64,000 bases of DNA from Metabacillus schmidteae. Lineage in GTDB: Bacteria; Bacillota; Bacilli; Bacillales; Bacillaceae. Shown piece by piece: positions 55,664 to 64,000 of this stretch; positions within the stretch are counted from its first letter, which is position 1, and the number at the start of each line of letters is the position of its first letter. The notes below the pieces were generated by a model. That model was given only the letters and a program-made list of their open reading frames with translations, searched no databases and was not told where the DNA came from. The translations under genes and the position numbers were made by a program. Location of the stretch: positions 686,001-750,000 of the forward strand of contig NZ_CAESCH010000001.1 of NCBI RefSeq assembly GCF_903166545.1. The letters run 5' to 3'.

Positions 55664-55699
55664 ATAGACTGTTGTTCTTTATAAAGTACAACGGTCTAT
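55664..55699. repeat. 36-bp near-perfect palindrome
   Basis: ATAGACTGTTGTTCTTTA is followed directly by TAAAGTACAACGGTCTAT; 16 of 18 positions pair. There is no loop and no T-run, so it is not an obvious terminator. It lies 150 bases upstream of the BMP-like gene and could be a dimeric operator or a remnant of a small mobile repeat. Confidence 0.5.
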
Positions 55700-55846
55700 A
55701 AAATAGTGAAATGAAAATTAAAAAGAAATGAAGAAGAGTAAGTAATGTCGAATAATGTAGATATTTATCATAAATGTATAGCATGTGGTTAGATTGTTCG
55801 CTATAATGATATAAGGAAACTGTACAATCTTTAGGGAGAGAAAAGC

Positions 55847-56860
55847 ATGATGCAACAATCGACACAACTAAGATTTATTGGGATAATGGCCGTGATTGTT
55901 GGAATTGTCTTTATTAGTATAATAGGGTTTAAAACGAAAGATATCATCTCGGAAATTGTAACAACTGGATCCAGCGTGAAAACTAAGGTGACAATAATAA
56001 CAAATGACAAGATTGTAGATCAGAGCTGGGGAAGTCTGGCATATAAAGGAAAGCTTAAAATGGAAGAGCTTTTCCCAGTTGACGTGACGCTTTATAGTGA
56101 AATTAATACAAATGAATTAATAAAAGATACGATCGAAACAGCGATACAAAACAAAACAGAAGTTATAATTGGACATGGCCGGGAGTTTTCGGAAATGTTT
56201 ACAAAAGCAGCAAAAAAGTATCCGGATATTCACTTCATTACTCTACATGGTACTTCCCAATATCCTAATCAATCTGTATATACATTCGACCAGGGAGAGG
56301 TTGAATACTTTGCTGCACTTTGCGCTGCAAAAATGACGAAAACAAATAAAGTTGGTTTAATAGACGCTTTTGAAGCAAGAGAGAAAAATCCGGAGTTTGA
56401 ATCAGGATTAGCTTACTATAAACCGGAAATTGAATTTTATTATCGATATGTAGATAGTAGAGACGATGGTAAAAAAGCAACCAAAATACTTCAACAATTA
56501 ATAGATGAGGGAGTAGATGTTGTTTATAGCAAAGGAAACTCCTACAATAGAGATGTTATAGACTTAGCTAAAAAGTCGGGAATTTATGTCATTGGCTACC
56601 TTGATGATCAATCGTATATGGGGAAGGATCATGTCATTACGAGTGTGAAAAACGATGTATCACAAGCATATGTTGTGATGATGGAAGATTACTTTAGTGA
56701 GGATGGTATTCCACATGGTCAAGTGATGTTAAGTGCTGAACATGGTGTGTATAGCCTGGCACCTTTTGGTCCAATGATATCAGATAAGGATAAACAATTT
56801 ATTGAAAGTGAAATGAGTAAATATAAAAAAGGAGAGATTACCTTTCCTTCATTAAAATAA
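55847..56860 (+). CDS. BMP-family (Med/PnrA-like) membrane-anchored binding protein
   Basis: A 337-residue protein. The N-terminal hydrophobic anchor (about 10-28) has no lipobox, followed by a basic-membrane-protein fold: VTIITNDKIVDQSWGSLAYKG, EVIIGHGREFSEMF, GEVEYFAALCAAKMTKTNKVGLI, and GVDVVYSKGNSYNRDVIDLAK. Relatives include nucleoside-binding PnrA lipoproteins and B. subtilis Med, which acts on ComK. There is no ATPase or permease; a sensor kinase gene starts 12 bases after its stop. The pair probably senses a small ligand together. The nature of that ligand is unknown. Confidence 0.77.
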   Translation: MMQQSTQLRFIGIMAVIVGIVFISIIGFKTKDIISEIVTTGSSVKTKVTIITNDKIVDQSWGSLAYKGKLKMEELFPVDVTLYSEINTNELIKDTIETAIQNKTEVIIGHGREFSEMFTKAAKKYPDIHFITLHGTSQYPNQSVYTFDQGEVEYFAALCAAKMTKTNKVGLIDAFEAREKNPEFESGLAYYKPEIEFYYRYVDSRDDGKKATKILQQLIDEGVDVVYSKGNSYNRDVIDLAKKSGIYVIGYLDDQSYMGKDHVITSVKNDVSQAYVVMMEDYFSEDGIPHGQVMLSAEHGVYSLAPFGPMISDKDKQFIESEMSKYKKGEITFPSLK

Positions 56861-56871
56861 GGAGGATTACT

Positions 56872-58659
56872 GTGAGAAAACTACTGAAACATATGTCATT
56901 TCGTACGAAATTTCTCTCAATCCTTCTTATCTTAACATTTCTATTAAGCGGTTTTTCCTATATCCTTGTACAATCAATCGAAGCAGTTCAAGAAGTGAGT
57001 AGTAAAATAGAGGAGAAGAACATCCCTGAAGTCTATTGGCTTACTCAATGGGATAAAGAACTAGCTGTAAAAGAACAGCTTGTCAGTGAATATCTGGAGA
57101 AAAATCTATGCTGTGATTTTGTAGAAGTCTATCAAAATGAAGAACAAATTAACAACATTGATAATCCTCCTGATATTCCATCTTCCTTAACTAGCATTGA
57201 GCAAGGAATTGAATTGCTTGATTTTATGGTTATGAATAATATTGATGGCTTATTAGCGTTTGAAGAGTATGATGAGGCGTCTGAGTTTGTGGAATTAATG
57301 TACTTACCCCAACTTATCGATCTAAGGGAAGACATAAATGAAGCAAAGGAACAAGCGTTTACAAAGTTTAGTGCCCATTCAAATGAGTTTTCCAACATTA
57401 TTACAAATTCCCTCTGGCTTTTAATAATAATTACCATAGGTGCTATTTGTTTGTCTATAATAGCAGCATATCGAATAAGTGCGAATTTGACGAAGCCAAT
57501 AGAAACAATGGTCGATAAAGTTGACCAAATTGCTAATGGTGAGTATGGACTAACCCTTCCACCTTTAAACCAGGTTGAATTTGAAGAATTGACGAATTCT
57601 ATTAATCAAATGTCCAAGAGCTTGAAAGAATCATTTACAACAATTCTTAATGATAAGATGTATCGTGAGCAAATAGTTAATTCTCTGCCAATTGGGATTA
57701 TTACAATGAATGATGATTTATCAGAGCTCAAAATTAATAGAGCAGCTGCTGAAATTTTACAATATAATGAAGACCAGATAAGTAATTTGGTTACGGATCA
57801 AAGTGATGATGAAAATGAACATTTTTGGAGTAGCTTAACTCTGCATTCAAACTTTAACCATAGAAAGGTTACATATAAAGCGGGGAGAGAAAACAAAGTC
57901 CTGCTCGTATCTCAAACAGAAATGCGCAATCATCAATGTCAGGTTATTGGAAGAATTATTAACTTTGTTGACATGACAGAAACAGAAGAACTTGAAAGAA
58001 GAATATATCAATCTGAAAAGTTAGCCATTGTTGGAGAAATAGCCGCAGGTGCTGCACATGAAATTCGCAATCCTTTAGCTGTTGTTCAAGGCTTCTTATC
58101 CTTGATGAATCAATCACTGGGAGATAAAGAAAAGGGCCAATATCATATGGCTCTGCTGATGAAGGAACTTGACAGGATTAACAGTATCATTGAGGAAATG
58201 TTACTATTATCCAAACCCGGAGCTCCTATTAAAAAAGATATAAGCCTTCAGCATGTATTAGAAGAGTTTTTGCCATTGATTATTGATTCCTCTGAAAATA
58301 TAAAAATTAACATTAACTTGATGGATAAGGCTATACCGATTGATCCAAAGCAAATGAAGCAGGTTTTTCATAATCTTGTTCGCAACAGTATTGAAGCAAT
58401 GGGTGGTAAAGGAGAAATACATATCTATTCACAAATAATAAAAAAATATTTTCACATTTACCTAAAAGATAGCGGTCCGGGAATTCCATCTGATTTACAG
58501 GAAAAGATTTTTGAACCATTTACGAGCTCGAAGGATGATGGAACCGGCTTAGGCTTAATGATCGTAAAAAGAATTGTCGAAAACCATGATGGTTATATTT
58601 CAATATATGATACATCTTCAGACGGTACAACTTTCTTAATTGGGCTTCCATTATCATAA
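56872..58659 (+). CDS. Sensor histidine kinase paired with the BMP-like protein
   Basis: A 595-residue kinase. Order: membrane helix (about 14-34), extracytoplasmic helical domain (about 35-180), membrane helix (about 181-203), HAMP (about 205-258), PAS (about 265-370), HisKA with His396 in AAGAAHEIRNPLAVVQGFLSL, and HATPase with DSGPGIPSD and GTGLGLMI. The GTG start has a perfect AAGGAGG. The upstream binding protein is almost certainly co-translated and may contact the ectodomain. No response regulator is adjacent. The kinase domain resembles KinA/KinE-type enzymes, so input to the Spo0 phosphorelay is possible. Confidence 0.87.
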   Translation: MRKLLKHMSFRTKFLSILLILTFLLSGFSYILVQSIEAVQEVSSKIEEKNIPEVYWLTQWDKELAVKEQLVSEYLEKNLCCDFVEVYQNEEQINNIDNPPDIPSSLTSIEQGIELLDFMVMNNIDGLLAFEEYDEASEFVELMYLPQLIDLREDINEAKEQAFTKFSAHSNEFSNIITNSLWLLIIITIGAICLSIIAAYRISANLTKPIETMVDKVDQIANGEYGLTLPPLNQVEFEELTNSINQMSKSLKESFTTILNDKMYREQIVNSLPIGIITMNDDLSELKINRAAAEILQYNEDQISNLVTDQSDDENEHFWSSLTLHSNFNHRKVTYKAGRENKVLLVSQTEMRNHQCQVIGRIINFVDMTETEELERRIYQSEKLAIVGEIAAGAAHEIRNPLAVVQGFLSLMNQSLGDKEKGQYHMALLMKELDRINSIIEEMLLLSKPGAPIKKDISLQHVLEEFLPLIIDSSENIKININLMDKAIPIDPKQMKQVFHNLVRNSIEAMGGKGEIHIYSQIIKKYFHIYLKDSGPGIPSDLQEKIFEPFTSSKDDGTGLGLMIVKRIVENHDGYISIYDTSSDGTTFLIGLPLS

Positions 58660-58690
58660 AAGAAGATGGCTTTTACGCCATCTTCTTTTT
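58658..58690. terminator. Bidirectional terminator between the kinase and glnS
   Basis: AAAGAAGATGGC (58659-58670) pairs with GCCATCTTCTTT (58677-58688), with flanking A- and T-runs on both strands. Confidence 0.87.
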
Positions 58691-58699
58691 ATATAGACA

Positions 58700-60376
58700 T
58701 TATTTTAATTTGAAAGAACTTTTTAATGATACAATTCTATTGAATACCGCTTTTTCCTCAGTGGTATGCTTTGGATCAACATTAAAATAACCATGACGGA
58801 AAAATTGGAATTTATCTTGTGGTTTAACGTCTTCCATATTCGGTTCAATAAAGCCTTGTAAAACTTCAAGGGAGTTTTCATTTACATAATCAAGGAATGT
58901 TTTTTCCTCAGATTCGACCTCTTCCTCAACTTCCTCGTTTTCTTGTTTATCAAGAATAAGTGGCTCATATAAACGAAACTCAGCAGGTAGGGCATGCTTT
59001 GCATCAACCCAGTGTAATGTTCCTTTTACTTTACGACCTGTAAAGCCGGTACCACTTTTTGTTTCCGGGTCATAGGTACAATGAATCTCAATCACATTTC
59101 CATCTTCATCTTTAATGACATCTTCACATTTAATGAAATAAGCGTGTTTTAGCCTTACTTCATTTCCAGGAAACAGGCGGAAATATTTTTTAGGGGGATT
59201 TTCCATAAAGTCCTCTTGCTCAATGTAAATTTCACGTGAGAACGGGATTTGTCTTGTTCCCATCTCAGGTACTTCAGGGTTAATCTCTGCCTCAAGCATT
59301 TCCACTTGGTCTTCGGGATAATTTGTAATGACAACTTTTAACGGCTTCAAGATTCCCATTGTTCGAGGAGCTTGAAGTTTTAAGTCTTCACGAACAAAAT
59401 GTTCAAGCATTGCTTCATCTGCTGTAGCAACTCCTTTTGAAACACCAGTCTCTTTTACAAACTCACGAATGGCTTTTGGTGTATATCCTTTTCTTCGTAG
59501 GCCGGATATCGTTGGCATACGAGGATCATCCCATCCATCAACAAATTTTTCATCAACAAGTTGTTTTAACTTACGCTTACTCATCACCGTATTTGTAATA
59601 CCTAAACGGCCAAATTCTATTTGTTGAGGTTTATGCTCCATTTCACATTCTTCAATAACCCAGTTGTAAAGAGGGCGTTGATCCTCAAACTCTGTTGTAC
59701 ATAAAGAATGTGTAATCCCTTCAATAGCATCTTCCAGTGGATGTGCAAAAGCATACATTGGATAGATGCACCACTTATCACCTGTATTATGATGTGATGC
59801 ATGTGAAACACGGTAGATAACAGGGTCACGTAAATTGATGTTAGGTGATGACATATCAATTTTTGCACGAAGGACTTTTTCGCCATTACCGAATTCTCCA
59901 TTACGCATACGTTCAAATAAATCGAGGTTTTCCTCAATTGAACGATTTCGGTATGGACTTTCCTTACCAGGCGCAGTCAAGGTTCCTCGATATTCTCTAA
60001 TTTCATCTGCTGTTAAATCATCTACATAGGCTTTTCCTTTTTTTATAAGTAAAACAGCGCGATTGTACATTTCTTCAAAATAATTGGAAGCAAAGAATAA
60101 ACCATCCCATTCGTAGCCTAACCAAGCTACATCTTCTTTAATTGATTCAACATATTCTGTATCTTCTTTTAAAGGATTTGTATCATCAAAACGTAAATTT
60201 GTTTTTCCGTTAAATTCATCTGCTAAACCAAAGTTAATGACAATCGATTTTGCATGACCAATATGGAGATAACCATTTGGTTCCGGTGGGAAGCGAGTGT
60301 ACACATAGTCTCGTTTTCCTGTCTCAAGATCCTCTTTAATAATGCTTTTAATAAAGTTTGAGGAATTGTGTTCCAA
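58700..60376 (-). CDS. glnS: Glutaminyl-tRNA synthetase
   Basis: A 558-residue class I aminoacyl-tRNA synthetase. The HIGH motif is [15 protein letters not shown], the KMSKS-like motif is [11 protein letters not shown], and [39 protein letters not shown] and [17 protein letters not shown] are GlnRS-specific. The C-terminal anticodon-binding beta-barrels follow (about 340-555). GlnRS makes Gln-tRNA directly; B. subtilis and most bacilli instead use a non-discriminating GluRS plus GatCAB. The start is TTG at 60376 with AGAAAGG about 11 bases upstream on the minus strand. I see no T-box leader. Acquisition by horizontal transfer in an ancestor is plausible. Confidence 0.93.
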   Translation of the reverse strand: MEHNSSNFIKSIIKEDLETGKRDYVYTRFPPEPNGYLHIGHAKSIVINFGLADEFNGKTNLRFDDTNPLKEDTEYVESIKEDVAWLGYEWDGLFFASNYFEEMYNRAVLLIKKGKAYVDDLTADEIREYRGTLTAPGKESPYRNRSIEENLDLFERMRNGEFGNGEKVLRAKIDMSSPNINLRDPVIYRVSHASHHNTGDKWCIYPMYAFAHPLEDAIEGITHSLCTTEFEDQRPLYNWVIEECEMEHKPQQIEFGRLGITNTVMSKRKLKQLVDEKFVDGWDDPRMPTISGLRRKGYTPKAIREFVKETGVSKGVATADEAMLEHFVREDLKLQAPRTMGILKPLKVVITNYPEDQVEMLEAEINPEVPEMGTRQIPFSREIYIEQEDFMENPPKKYFRLFPGNEVRLKHAYFIKCEDVIKDEDGNVIEIHCTYDPETKSGTGFTGRKVKGTLHWVDAKHALPAEFRLYEPLILDKQENEEVEEEVESEEKTFLDYVNENSLEVLQGFIEPNMEDVKPQDKFQFFRHGYFNVDPKHTTEEKAVFNRIVSLKSSFKLK

Positions 60377-60638
60377 ATCAGATCAAACCTTTCTTTTATA
60401 TGTAAGAATAAATTCTACCCTTCATTATACCAATAGATGATCAAAAGGTTAATTTACTTGGTGTATTTATTTGTAATAGTATATATATTTGCATTATGAA
60501 TCAATCTGTATACAAGAATTAGTTGAAAAGATAGGCTGCTTTCGTATTTCGTAAATAAGGTTATATTGAATAACTAATTAGGTGTATGCATCCCAACCAT
60601 TTGTCGCAAAATAACAAAGTCTGGTAGGAGGTGAAAGT

Positions 60639-60764
60639 ATGCCGAATAGAAACGATAATAAATTTAGAAAAATTGAATCTGAAAGTCAAAAACAAGGTAA
60701 ATCTCAGGAAGAATATGCTGAAGAGTTAGCGAACAACAAAATGAAAGCACAGAAAAGAAAATAA
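60639..60764 (+). CDS. Small hydrophilic protein, 41 residues
   Basis: The protein begins MPNRNDNKFRKIESESQK, continues through EEYAEELANNKM, and ends KAQKRK. A perfect AGGAGGTG (60626-60633) stands 5 bases before the ATG, and a terminator-like hairpin follows, so it is probably a real gene. Its high Lys, Glu, Asn and Gln content and lack of hydrophobic core recall small spore proteins, but I cannot assign a family. Confidence 0.6.
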   Translation: MPNRNDNKFRKIESESQKQGKSQEEYAEELANNKMKAQKRK

Positions 60765-60770
60765 TCATTT

Positions 60771-60803
60771 AAAGAGGCGAGCTTAGCTGCTTGCCTTTGT
60801 TTA
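60771..60803 (+). terminator. Probable terminator after the 41-residue ORF
   Basis: AAAGAGGCGAGC pairs imperfectly with GCTTGCCTTT, followed by GTTTATTT. The T-run is interrupted. Confidence 0.5.
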
Positions 60804-60938
60804 TTTATCAGGAATGTAAGCCTTTTTTATAATAATATAATTAATTTTGATATTATAAATATTCAAATAATAGTTGACATTCATTCTATACGGGATTAAA
60901 GTAAATGTATTGTTATTTTACTTAATCGCATAAAACAT

Positions 60939-61104
60939 CTCTTATCAAGAGTGGCAGAGGGACTGGCCCGATGATGCCCGGCAACCGTTCTATTTTTAAA
61001 TAGAATTGGTGCTAATTCCTGCAAAGCATAACAGCTTTGAAAGATAAGAGAGGAGACTCCTATTATTGTGGTGAAACCTCTCTGTCTTAAGAGAGGTTTT
61101 TTGT
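60939..61104 (+). promoter_or_regulatory. SAM-I riboswitch (S box) with terminator
   Basis: P1 is CTCTTATC (60939-60946) with GATAAGAG (61043-61050). Inside are the S-box blocks AGAGTGGCAGAGGGACTGGC, CCGATGATGCCCGGCAACC, GGTGCTAATTCCTGCA and the closing AAAGATAAGAG. A rho-independent terminator, AACCTCTCT/AGAGAGGTTTTTT (about 61075-61099), follows. High SAM should stabilise the aptamer and stop transcription before the binding-protein gene at 61184. S boxes normally control methionine, cysteine and SAM genes, so the transporter downstream should carry a compound of that pathway. Confidence 0.93.
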
Positions 61105-61183
61105 TGTTCAAGACTCGACAATAGAGAAATAGAGTTGGACAAAAGTAAAGCAAATTCTATTAAATGAGGGGAGCAATGCAGCT

Positions 61184-62311
61184 ATGAGAAACAAACTTTT
61201 TAACACATTCTTTATTTTGGCGGTAGTATTTACAGTATTTGTTTCAGGTTGTGCGTCTAGTAATGGTGGAACAAATGAATCAACAAAAGCAAAGGGAAAT
61301 CCTGAGGTATCACTCGACAATGTACCAGAAAGATTTAAAGATGGTGAAGAGGTAAAAATTAAAGTAATCCGTAAAATTGGCGGAGATGATCATACAGCTC
61401 AATTTTTAGCAGGAGCTAAAGAAGAAGGGGAAGCTTTAGGCTTCCAGGTTGATGTATTCACTGCAAATGGTGATACAGCAAAATTCCATGATGCGATCGC
61501 ACAAGGACTTGAAGAAGATTATGATGGCTTTATCATTTCTCATGGTGATGATGAAGCAACAATTAACGCCGTTCAAAAATTAGTTGACGCAGGAAAAAGT
61601 GTAGTAACATTTGACTCAATTGATGGACTATCAAAAATTAATGGCGTGACATTAACTTCACAGGATGATGAAGCATTAGCAAAATTAGCTTTAGATCAAT
61701 TAGTAAAAGATACAAAAGGTGAAGCGAATATCGTATACCTATGGGTTGACGGCTTCCCTCCTATGGTAAGAAGAAATGCAGTTTATCAAGATGTGTTAAC
61801 CAATAATACAGGAATTAAAGAGGTAGAACGCTTCGGTATTGCTTCTGCAGATACATCAGTTCAAACTCAAAACGCTGTTGCATCTATGCTTAATAAGCAT
61901 CCAAAAGGTGAAATTGATGCAATCTTTGCAACTTGGGATGCATTTGCAATCGGTGCTGCACGTGCTATTAAAGAAGCTGGAAGAGATGAAATTAAAATAT
62001 ATGGTATTGATGTTTCAAATGCAGATCTTCAAGAAATGCAAAATGAAGACAGCTCATGGAATTACACAGCAGCAGTTGATCCGAAGCTTATCGGTGCAGT
62101 GGATATGAGAATCCTTGCGAAAAAACTTGTTGGTGAAGAAACACCTGAAACATATAATCTTGAAGCTTCACTTATTTCACAAGAAGCGTTACTTCAATCG
62201 AATGAGCCAATTAATATGGTGAATTTAGCTGACACTGTGGAAGGTTGGGGTCAGTCAGATGCATTTGAAGAAGAGTGGATGAAAACATTAAAAGAATACT
62301 ATAAGAAGTAA
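61184..62311 (+). CDS. RbsB-like sugar ABC transporter substrate-binding lipoprotein under SAM riboswitch control
   Basis: A 375-residue lipoprotein. The signal peptide ends VSGCASS, giving a lipid-modified Cys. The mature part has the type I periplasmic-binding fold of pentose/galactose-binding proteins: IKVIRKIGGDDHTAQFLAGA, DGFIISHGDDEATINAVQKL, VTFDSIDGLSKINGV, and IDAIFATWDAFAIGAARAI. It is followed by RbsA- and permease-type genes, so it forms a carbohydrate uptake system of the CUT2 class. The SAM-I leader points to a sulfur-containing sugar such as methylthioribose, which is inference. Its ATG follows GAGGGGAGC. Confidence 0.87.
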   Translation: MRNKLFNTFFILAVVFTVFVSGCASSNGGTNESTKAKGNPEVSLDNVPERFKDGEEVKIKVIRKIGGDDHTAQFLAGAKEEGEALGFQVDVFTANGDTAKFHDAIAQGLEEDYDGFIISHGDDEATINAVQKLVDAGKSVVTFDSIDGLSKINGVTLTSQDDEALAKLALDQLVKDTKGEANIVYLWVDGFPPMVRRNAVYQDVLTNNTGIKEVERFGIASADTSVQTQNAVASMLNKHPKGEIDAIFATWDAFAIGAARAIKEAGRDEIKIYGIDVSNADLQEMQNEDSSWNYTAAVDPKLIGAVDMRILAKKLVGEETPETYNLEASLISQEALLQSNEPINMVNLADTVEGWGQSDAFEEEWMKTLKEYYKK

Positions 62312-62319
62312 TAATCTAA

Positions 62320-62350
62320 AGTAGAGGATGGATGAAAAAAATCCTCCTCT
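62320..62350 (+). other. Imperfect stem-loop between binding protein and ATPase genes
   Basis: AGAGGAT pairs with ATCCTCCTCT across an A-rich loop. Poly-pyrimidine sequence follows but no clean T-run. It could tune ATPase expression relative to the binding protein. Confidence 0.4.
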
Positions 62351-62431
62351 CTCCTTTTCTCCTCTAGTAAACCTTCATTATATGAACTCCCATTAACTAA
62401 GAATAAGATTCAAAAGGAAGGAGGAAGAACA

Positions 62432-63937
62432 ATGAGCACATCTGTATTAAGTATGAAAGAAATTTCAATAGAGTTTCCCGGAGTAAAGGCACTTGACGCT
62501 GTTCACTTTACGATGAAAAGTGGTACAACCCATGCATTAATAGGAGCAAATGGTGCGGGGAAGTCGACTCTTATGAAGGTATTATCAGGTTCTTACAATC
62601 ATTATACAGGACAGATCGTTATAGACGATAAAGAAGTGGCTATTAAAGATCCTAAGGATGCCCAAATACAAGGTATTCAAATTGTACATCAGGAAGTGGA
62701 TACAGCGCTTATCCCATATTTAACAGTTGGAGAGAACATTATGCTCACCAAAACAGTAAGTGGAATGGGGAAGAAGCAATTCATTCGCTGGAAGCAAATC
62801 CATCAACAAGCAACTGAGATTTTAAATAGCCTAAATATAAGAGTGTCATCTAAAAAACTCGTTAGTGAACTAACTCTTGCAGAAAAACAGATGGTGTTGA
62901 TTGCCAGAACAGTTTCATCAGAATGTAAATTTCTTATTTTAGATGAGCCAACAGCACCATTAAGTCATGCTGAGACAAAGGATCTGTTCAGGATTGTACG
63001 TGATTTAAAGGCTAAAGGTGTTGGGATTATCTTTATATCACACCGTTTACCTGAAATTTTTGAGATTTGTGATGAAATTACAATCATGAGAAATGGAAAG
63101 CTTGTCACACATGAGCTTATTCGCGAAACAACTCCTAATAAAGTAATCGAAAACATGCTTGGTAGAGAGTTAGAGGAGCAGTTTCCAGAGAGAACATTTC
63201 AACTGGGCGAGTCCATCCTCGAGGTCAACAACCTTTTCGATGGTGAGAAACTCACAGATATTTCCTTGAACATAAGACAAGGTGAAATTATCGGAATTGC
63301 AGGCTTAGTAGGAGCAGGTAAAACCGAGTTATGTAAAACCCTATTTGGTGAGAAGAAACTTACATCAGGCGAAATAAGACTTCGAGGTAAAAAGTTGAAG
63401 ATAGCAAATCCTTATCAAGCAGTTAAGCAAGGTATAGCCTTGGTTCCAGAAGAGAGACGTAAAGAAGGGATTCTGGTAGAGGAATCGGTTGTAACAAATC
63501 TAACCGCTGCAAATTTGGGAACCTTCACAAGTCCTCTTAGCTTTGTAAAGCGAAAAGCAGAAAAGCAACAAGCTGTTGAACTTATTAACAGTCTTGGAAT
63601 AAAAACACCATCTGAAGAAACAAAAGTAAAGAATCTATCTGGTGGAAATCAACAGAAAATAGCTATAGGTAAGTGGCTGATTACAGATGCTGATGTTTAT
63701 ATCTTTGATGAACCTACAAAAGGAGTAGATGTAGGGGCAAAGAAGGATATTTTTGAACTCATATGTGAATTGGCAAGAAGAGGAAAGGCCATTATCTATG
63801 CCTCTTCAGAATTAGCCGAAATTATCGGAATTACGAATCGCTTATATGTTTTATACGACGGTAAGATCGTAAAAGAAGTAAATACAGATGTCACGAACGA
63901 AGAAGACCTATTATTTTATTCAACAGGAGGCAACTGA
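62432..63937 (+). CDS. CUT2-type sugar ABC transporter ATPase (RbsA-like), two ABC domains
   Basis: A 501-residue protein with two nucleotide-binding domains. The N-terminal domain (about 5-235) has GANGAGKSTLMKVLSG, the signature-like ELTLAEKQMVLIAR and LILDEPTAPLS. The C-terminal domain (about 250-495) has the variant Walker A GLVGAGKTELCKTLFG, the signature LSGGNQQKIAIGKWL and YIFDEPTKGVDVGAKKDI. This is the classic RbsA/MglA layout. It is probably translated with the next gene, whose ATG follows by 1 base. AAGGAGGA precedes the ATG. Substrate as for the upstream binding protein. Confidence 0.92.
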   Translation: MSTSVLSMKEISIEFPGVKALDAVHFTMKSGTTHALIGANGAGKSTLMKVLSGSYNHYTGQIVIDDKEVAIKDPKDAQIQGIQIVHQEVDTALIPYLTVGENIMLTKTVSGMGKKQFIRWKQIHQQATEILNSLNIRVSSKKLVSELTLAEKQMVLIARTVSSECKFLILDEPTAPLSHAETKDLFRIVRDLKAKGVGIIFISHRLPEIFEICDEITIMRNGKLVTHELIRETTPNKVIENMLGRELEEQFPERTFQLGESILEVNNLFDGEKLTDISLNIRQGEIIGIAGLVGAGKTELCKTLFGEKKLTSGEIRLRGKKLKIANPYQAVKQGIALVPEERRKEGILVEESVVTNLTAANLGTFTSPLSFVKRKAEKQQAVELINSLGIKTPSEETKVKNLSGGNQQKIAIGKWLITDADVYIFDEPTKGVDVGAKKDIFELICELARRGKAIIYASSELAEIIGITNRLYVLYDGKIVKEVNTDVTNEEDLLFYSTGGN

Positions 63938-63938
63938 G

Positions 63939-64000
63939 ATGACTGAAGTAAATCCTAATCCTGTGCAAACAAAAGAAGCAAAACGATCATTTGATCTCTT
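63939..64000 (+). CDS. Start of the next gene, probably the RbsC-like permease (3' end outside window)
   Basis: The ATG at 63939 follows CAGGAGG and starts 1 base after the ATPase stop. Only about 20 codons are visible (MTEVNPNPVQTKEAKRSF...), hydrophilic so far. The permease call rests on operon position alone. Confidence 0.55.
   Translation, partial: MTEVNPNPVQTKEAKRSFDL

Noticed and set aside
60377..60638. T-box leader for glnS
   Set aside because: No T-box sequence, specifier stem or terminator could be found on the minus strand upstream of the gene.

Overview
The window looks like chromosome from a low-GC, spore-forming member of the Bacillaceae (Bacillus/Metabacillus type). The support is an AT-rich base composition, strong AAGGAGG-type ribosome binding sites with frequent TTG and GTG starts, a GerA-family germinant receptor operon, a Spo0E-like phosphatase, KinA/KinE-like kinases, a TasA/SipW locus, a galactan operon like that of B. 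subtilis, a SAM-I riboswitch, a SigD-type promoter and catabolite-responsive elements. I saw no rRNA, tRNA, CRISPR array, prophage or transposase. The sequence has about 50 protein genes or gene remnants. It starts inside a TasA-like gene and ends inside a predicted sugar permease gene.

Layout. 0-1.6 kb: end of a TasA-like gene, a small TapA-like protein and SipW, then a palindromic repeat between two copies of one hairpin. 1.7-7.2 kb: a two-component system and, after a terminator and a MITE-like element, an ABC transporter of the MacB/FtsX type. 7.9-11 kb: a BCCT osmolyte transporter facing a POT peptide transporter. 11.5-15.4 kb: an accessory patch with two gene remnants (DUF4386, catalase C-terminus), a GMC oxidoreductase with its small subunit, and a DUF3231 protein. 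15.8-22.5 kb: a signalling cluster of an RsbK-like hybrid kinase, an RsbM/CheR-like methyltransferase, a receiver-PAS-kinase protein and an orphan sugar-binding protein. 22.9-32.9 kb: SstT, a chemoreceptor, an unusual double-length polyprenyl synthase, SelO, an RlmD-type rRNA methyltransferase and a HAD phosphatase. 33.2-42.9 kb: the galactan regulon ganR-ganS-ganP-ganQ-ganA-ganB with two kinds of operator and a predicted wall-anchored galactanase. 43-47.8 kb: a KinE-like kinase, a YpiB-like protein, a methyltransferase, a Fpg/Nei glycosylase and methionine gamma-lyase. 47.9-52.7 kb: a small unlisted Spo0E-like gene and a germinant receptor operon in the order D-B-A-C. 52.9-60.4 kb: a 2-hydroxycarboxylate transporter, a small HTH protein, an alpha/beta hydrolase, a BMP/Med-like binding protein with its own kinase, and a glutaminyl-tRNA synthetase. 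60.6-64 kb: a 41-residue ORF, a SAM-I riboswitch and an RbsB/RbsA/RbsC-like sugar ABC transporter.

How it fits together. Most genes serve nutrient uptake and environmental sensing in a sporulating soil bacterium. The strongest candidates for new biology are the SAM-riboswitch-controlled sugar-type transporter (possibly for methylthioribose or a related salvage compound), the fused polyprenyl synthase with a second Asp-rich isoprenoid-synthase-like half, two sensor-kinase clusters each with its own orphan binding protein, and a CheR reading frame with no ordinary start codon. All functional calls come from reading motifs by eye. No database search was run.
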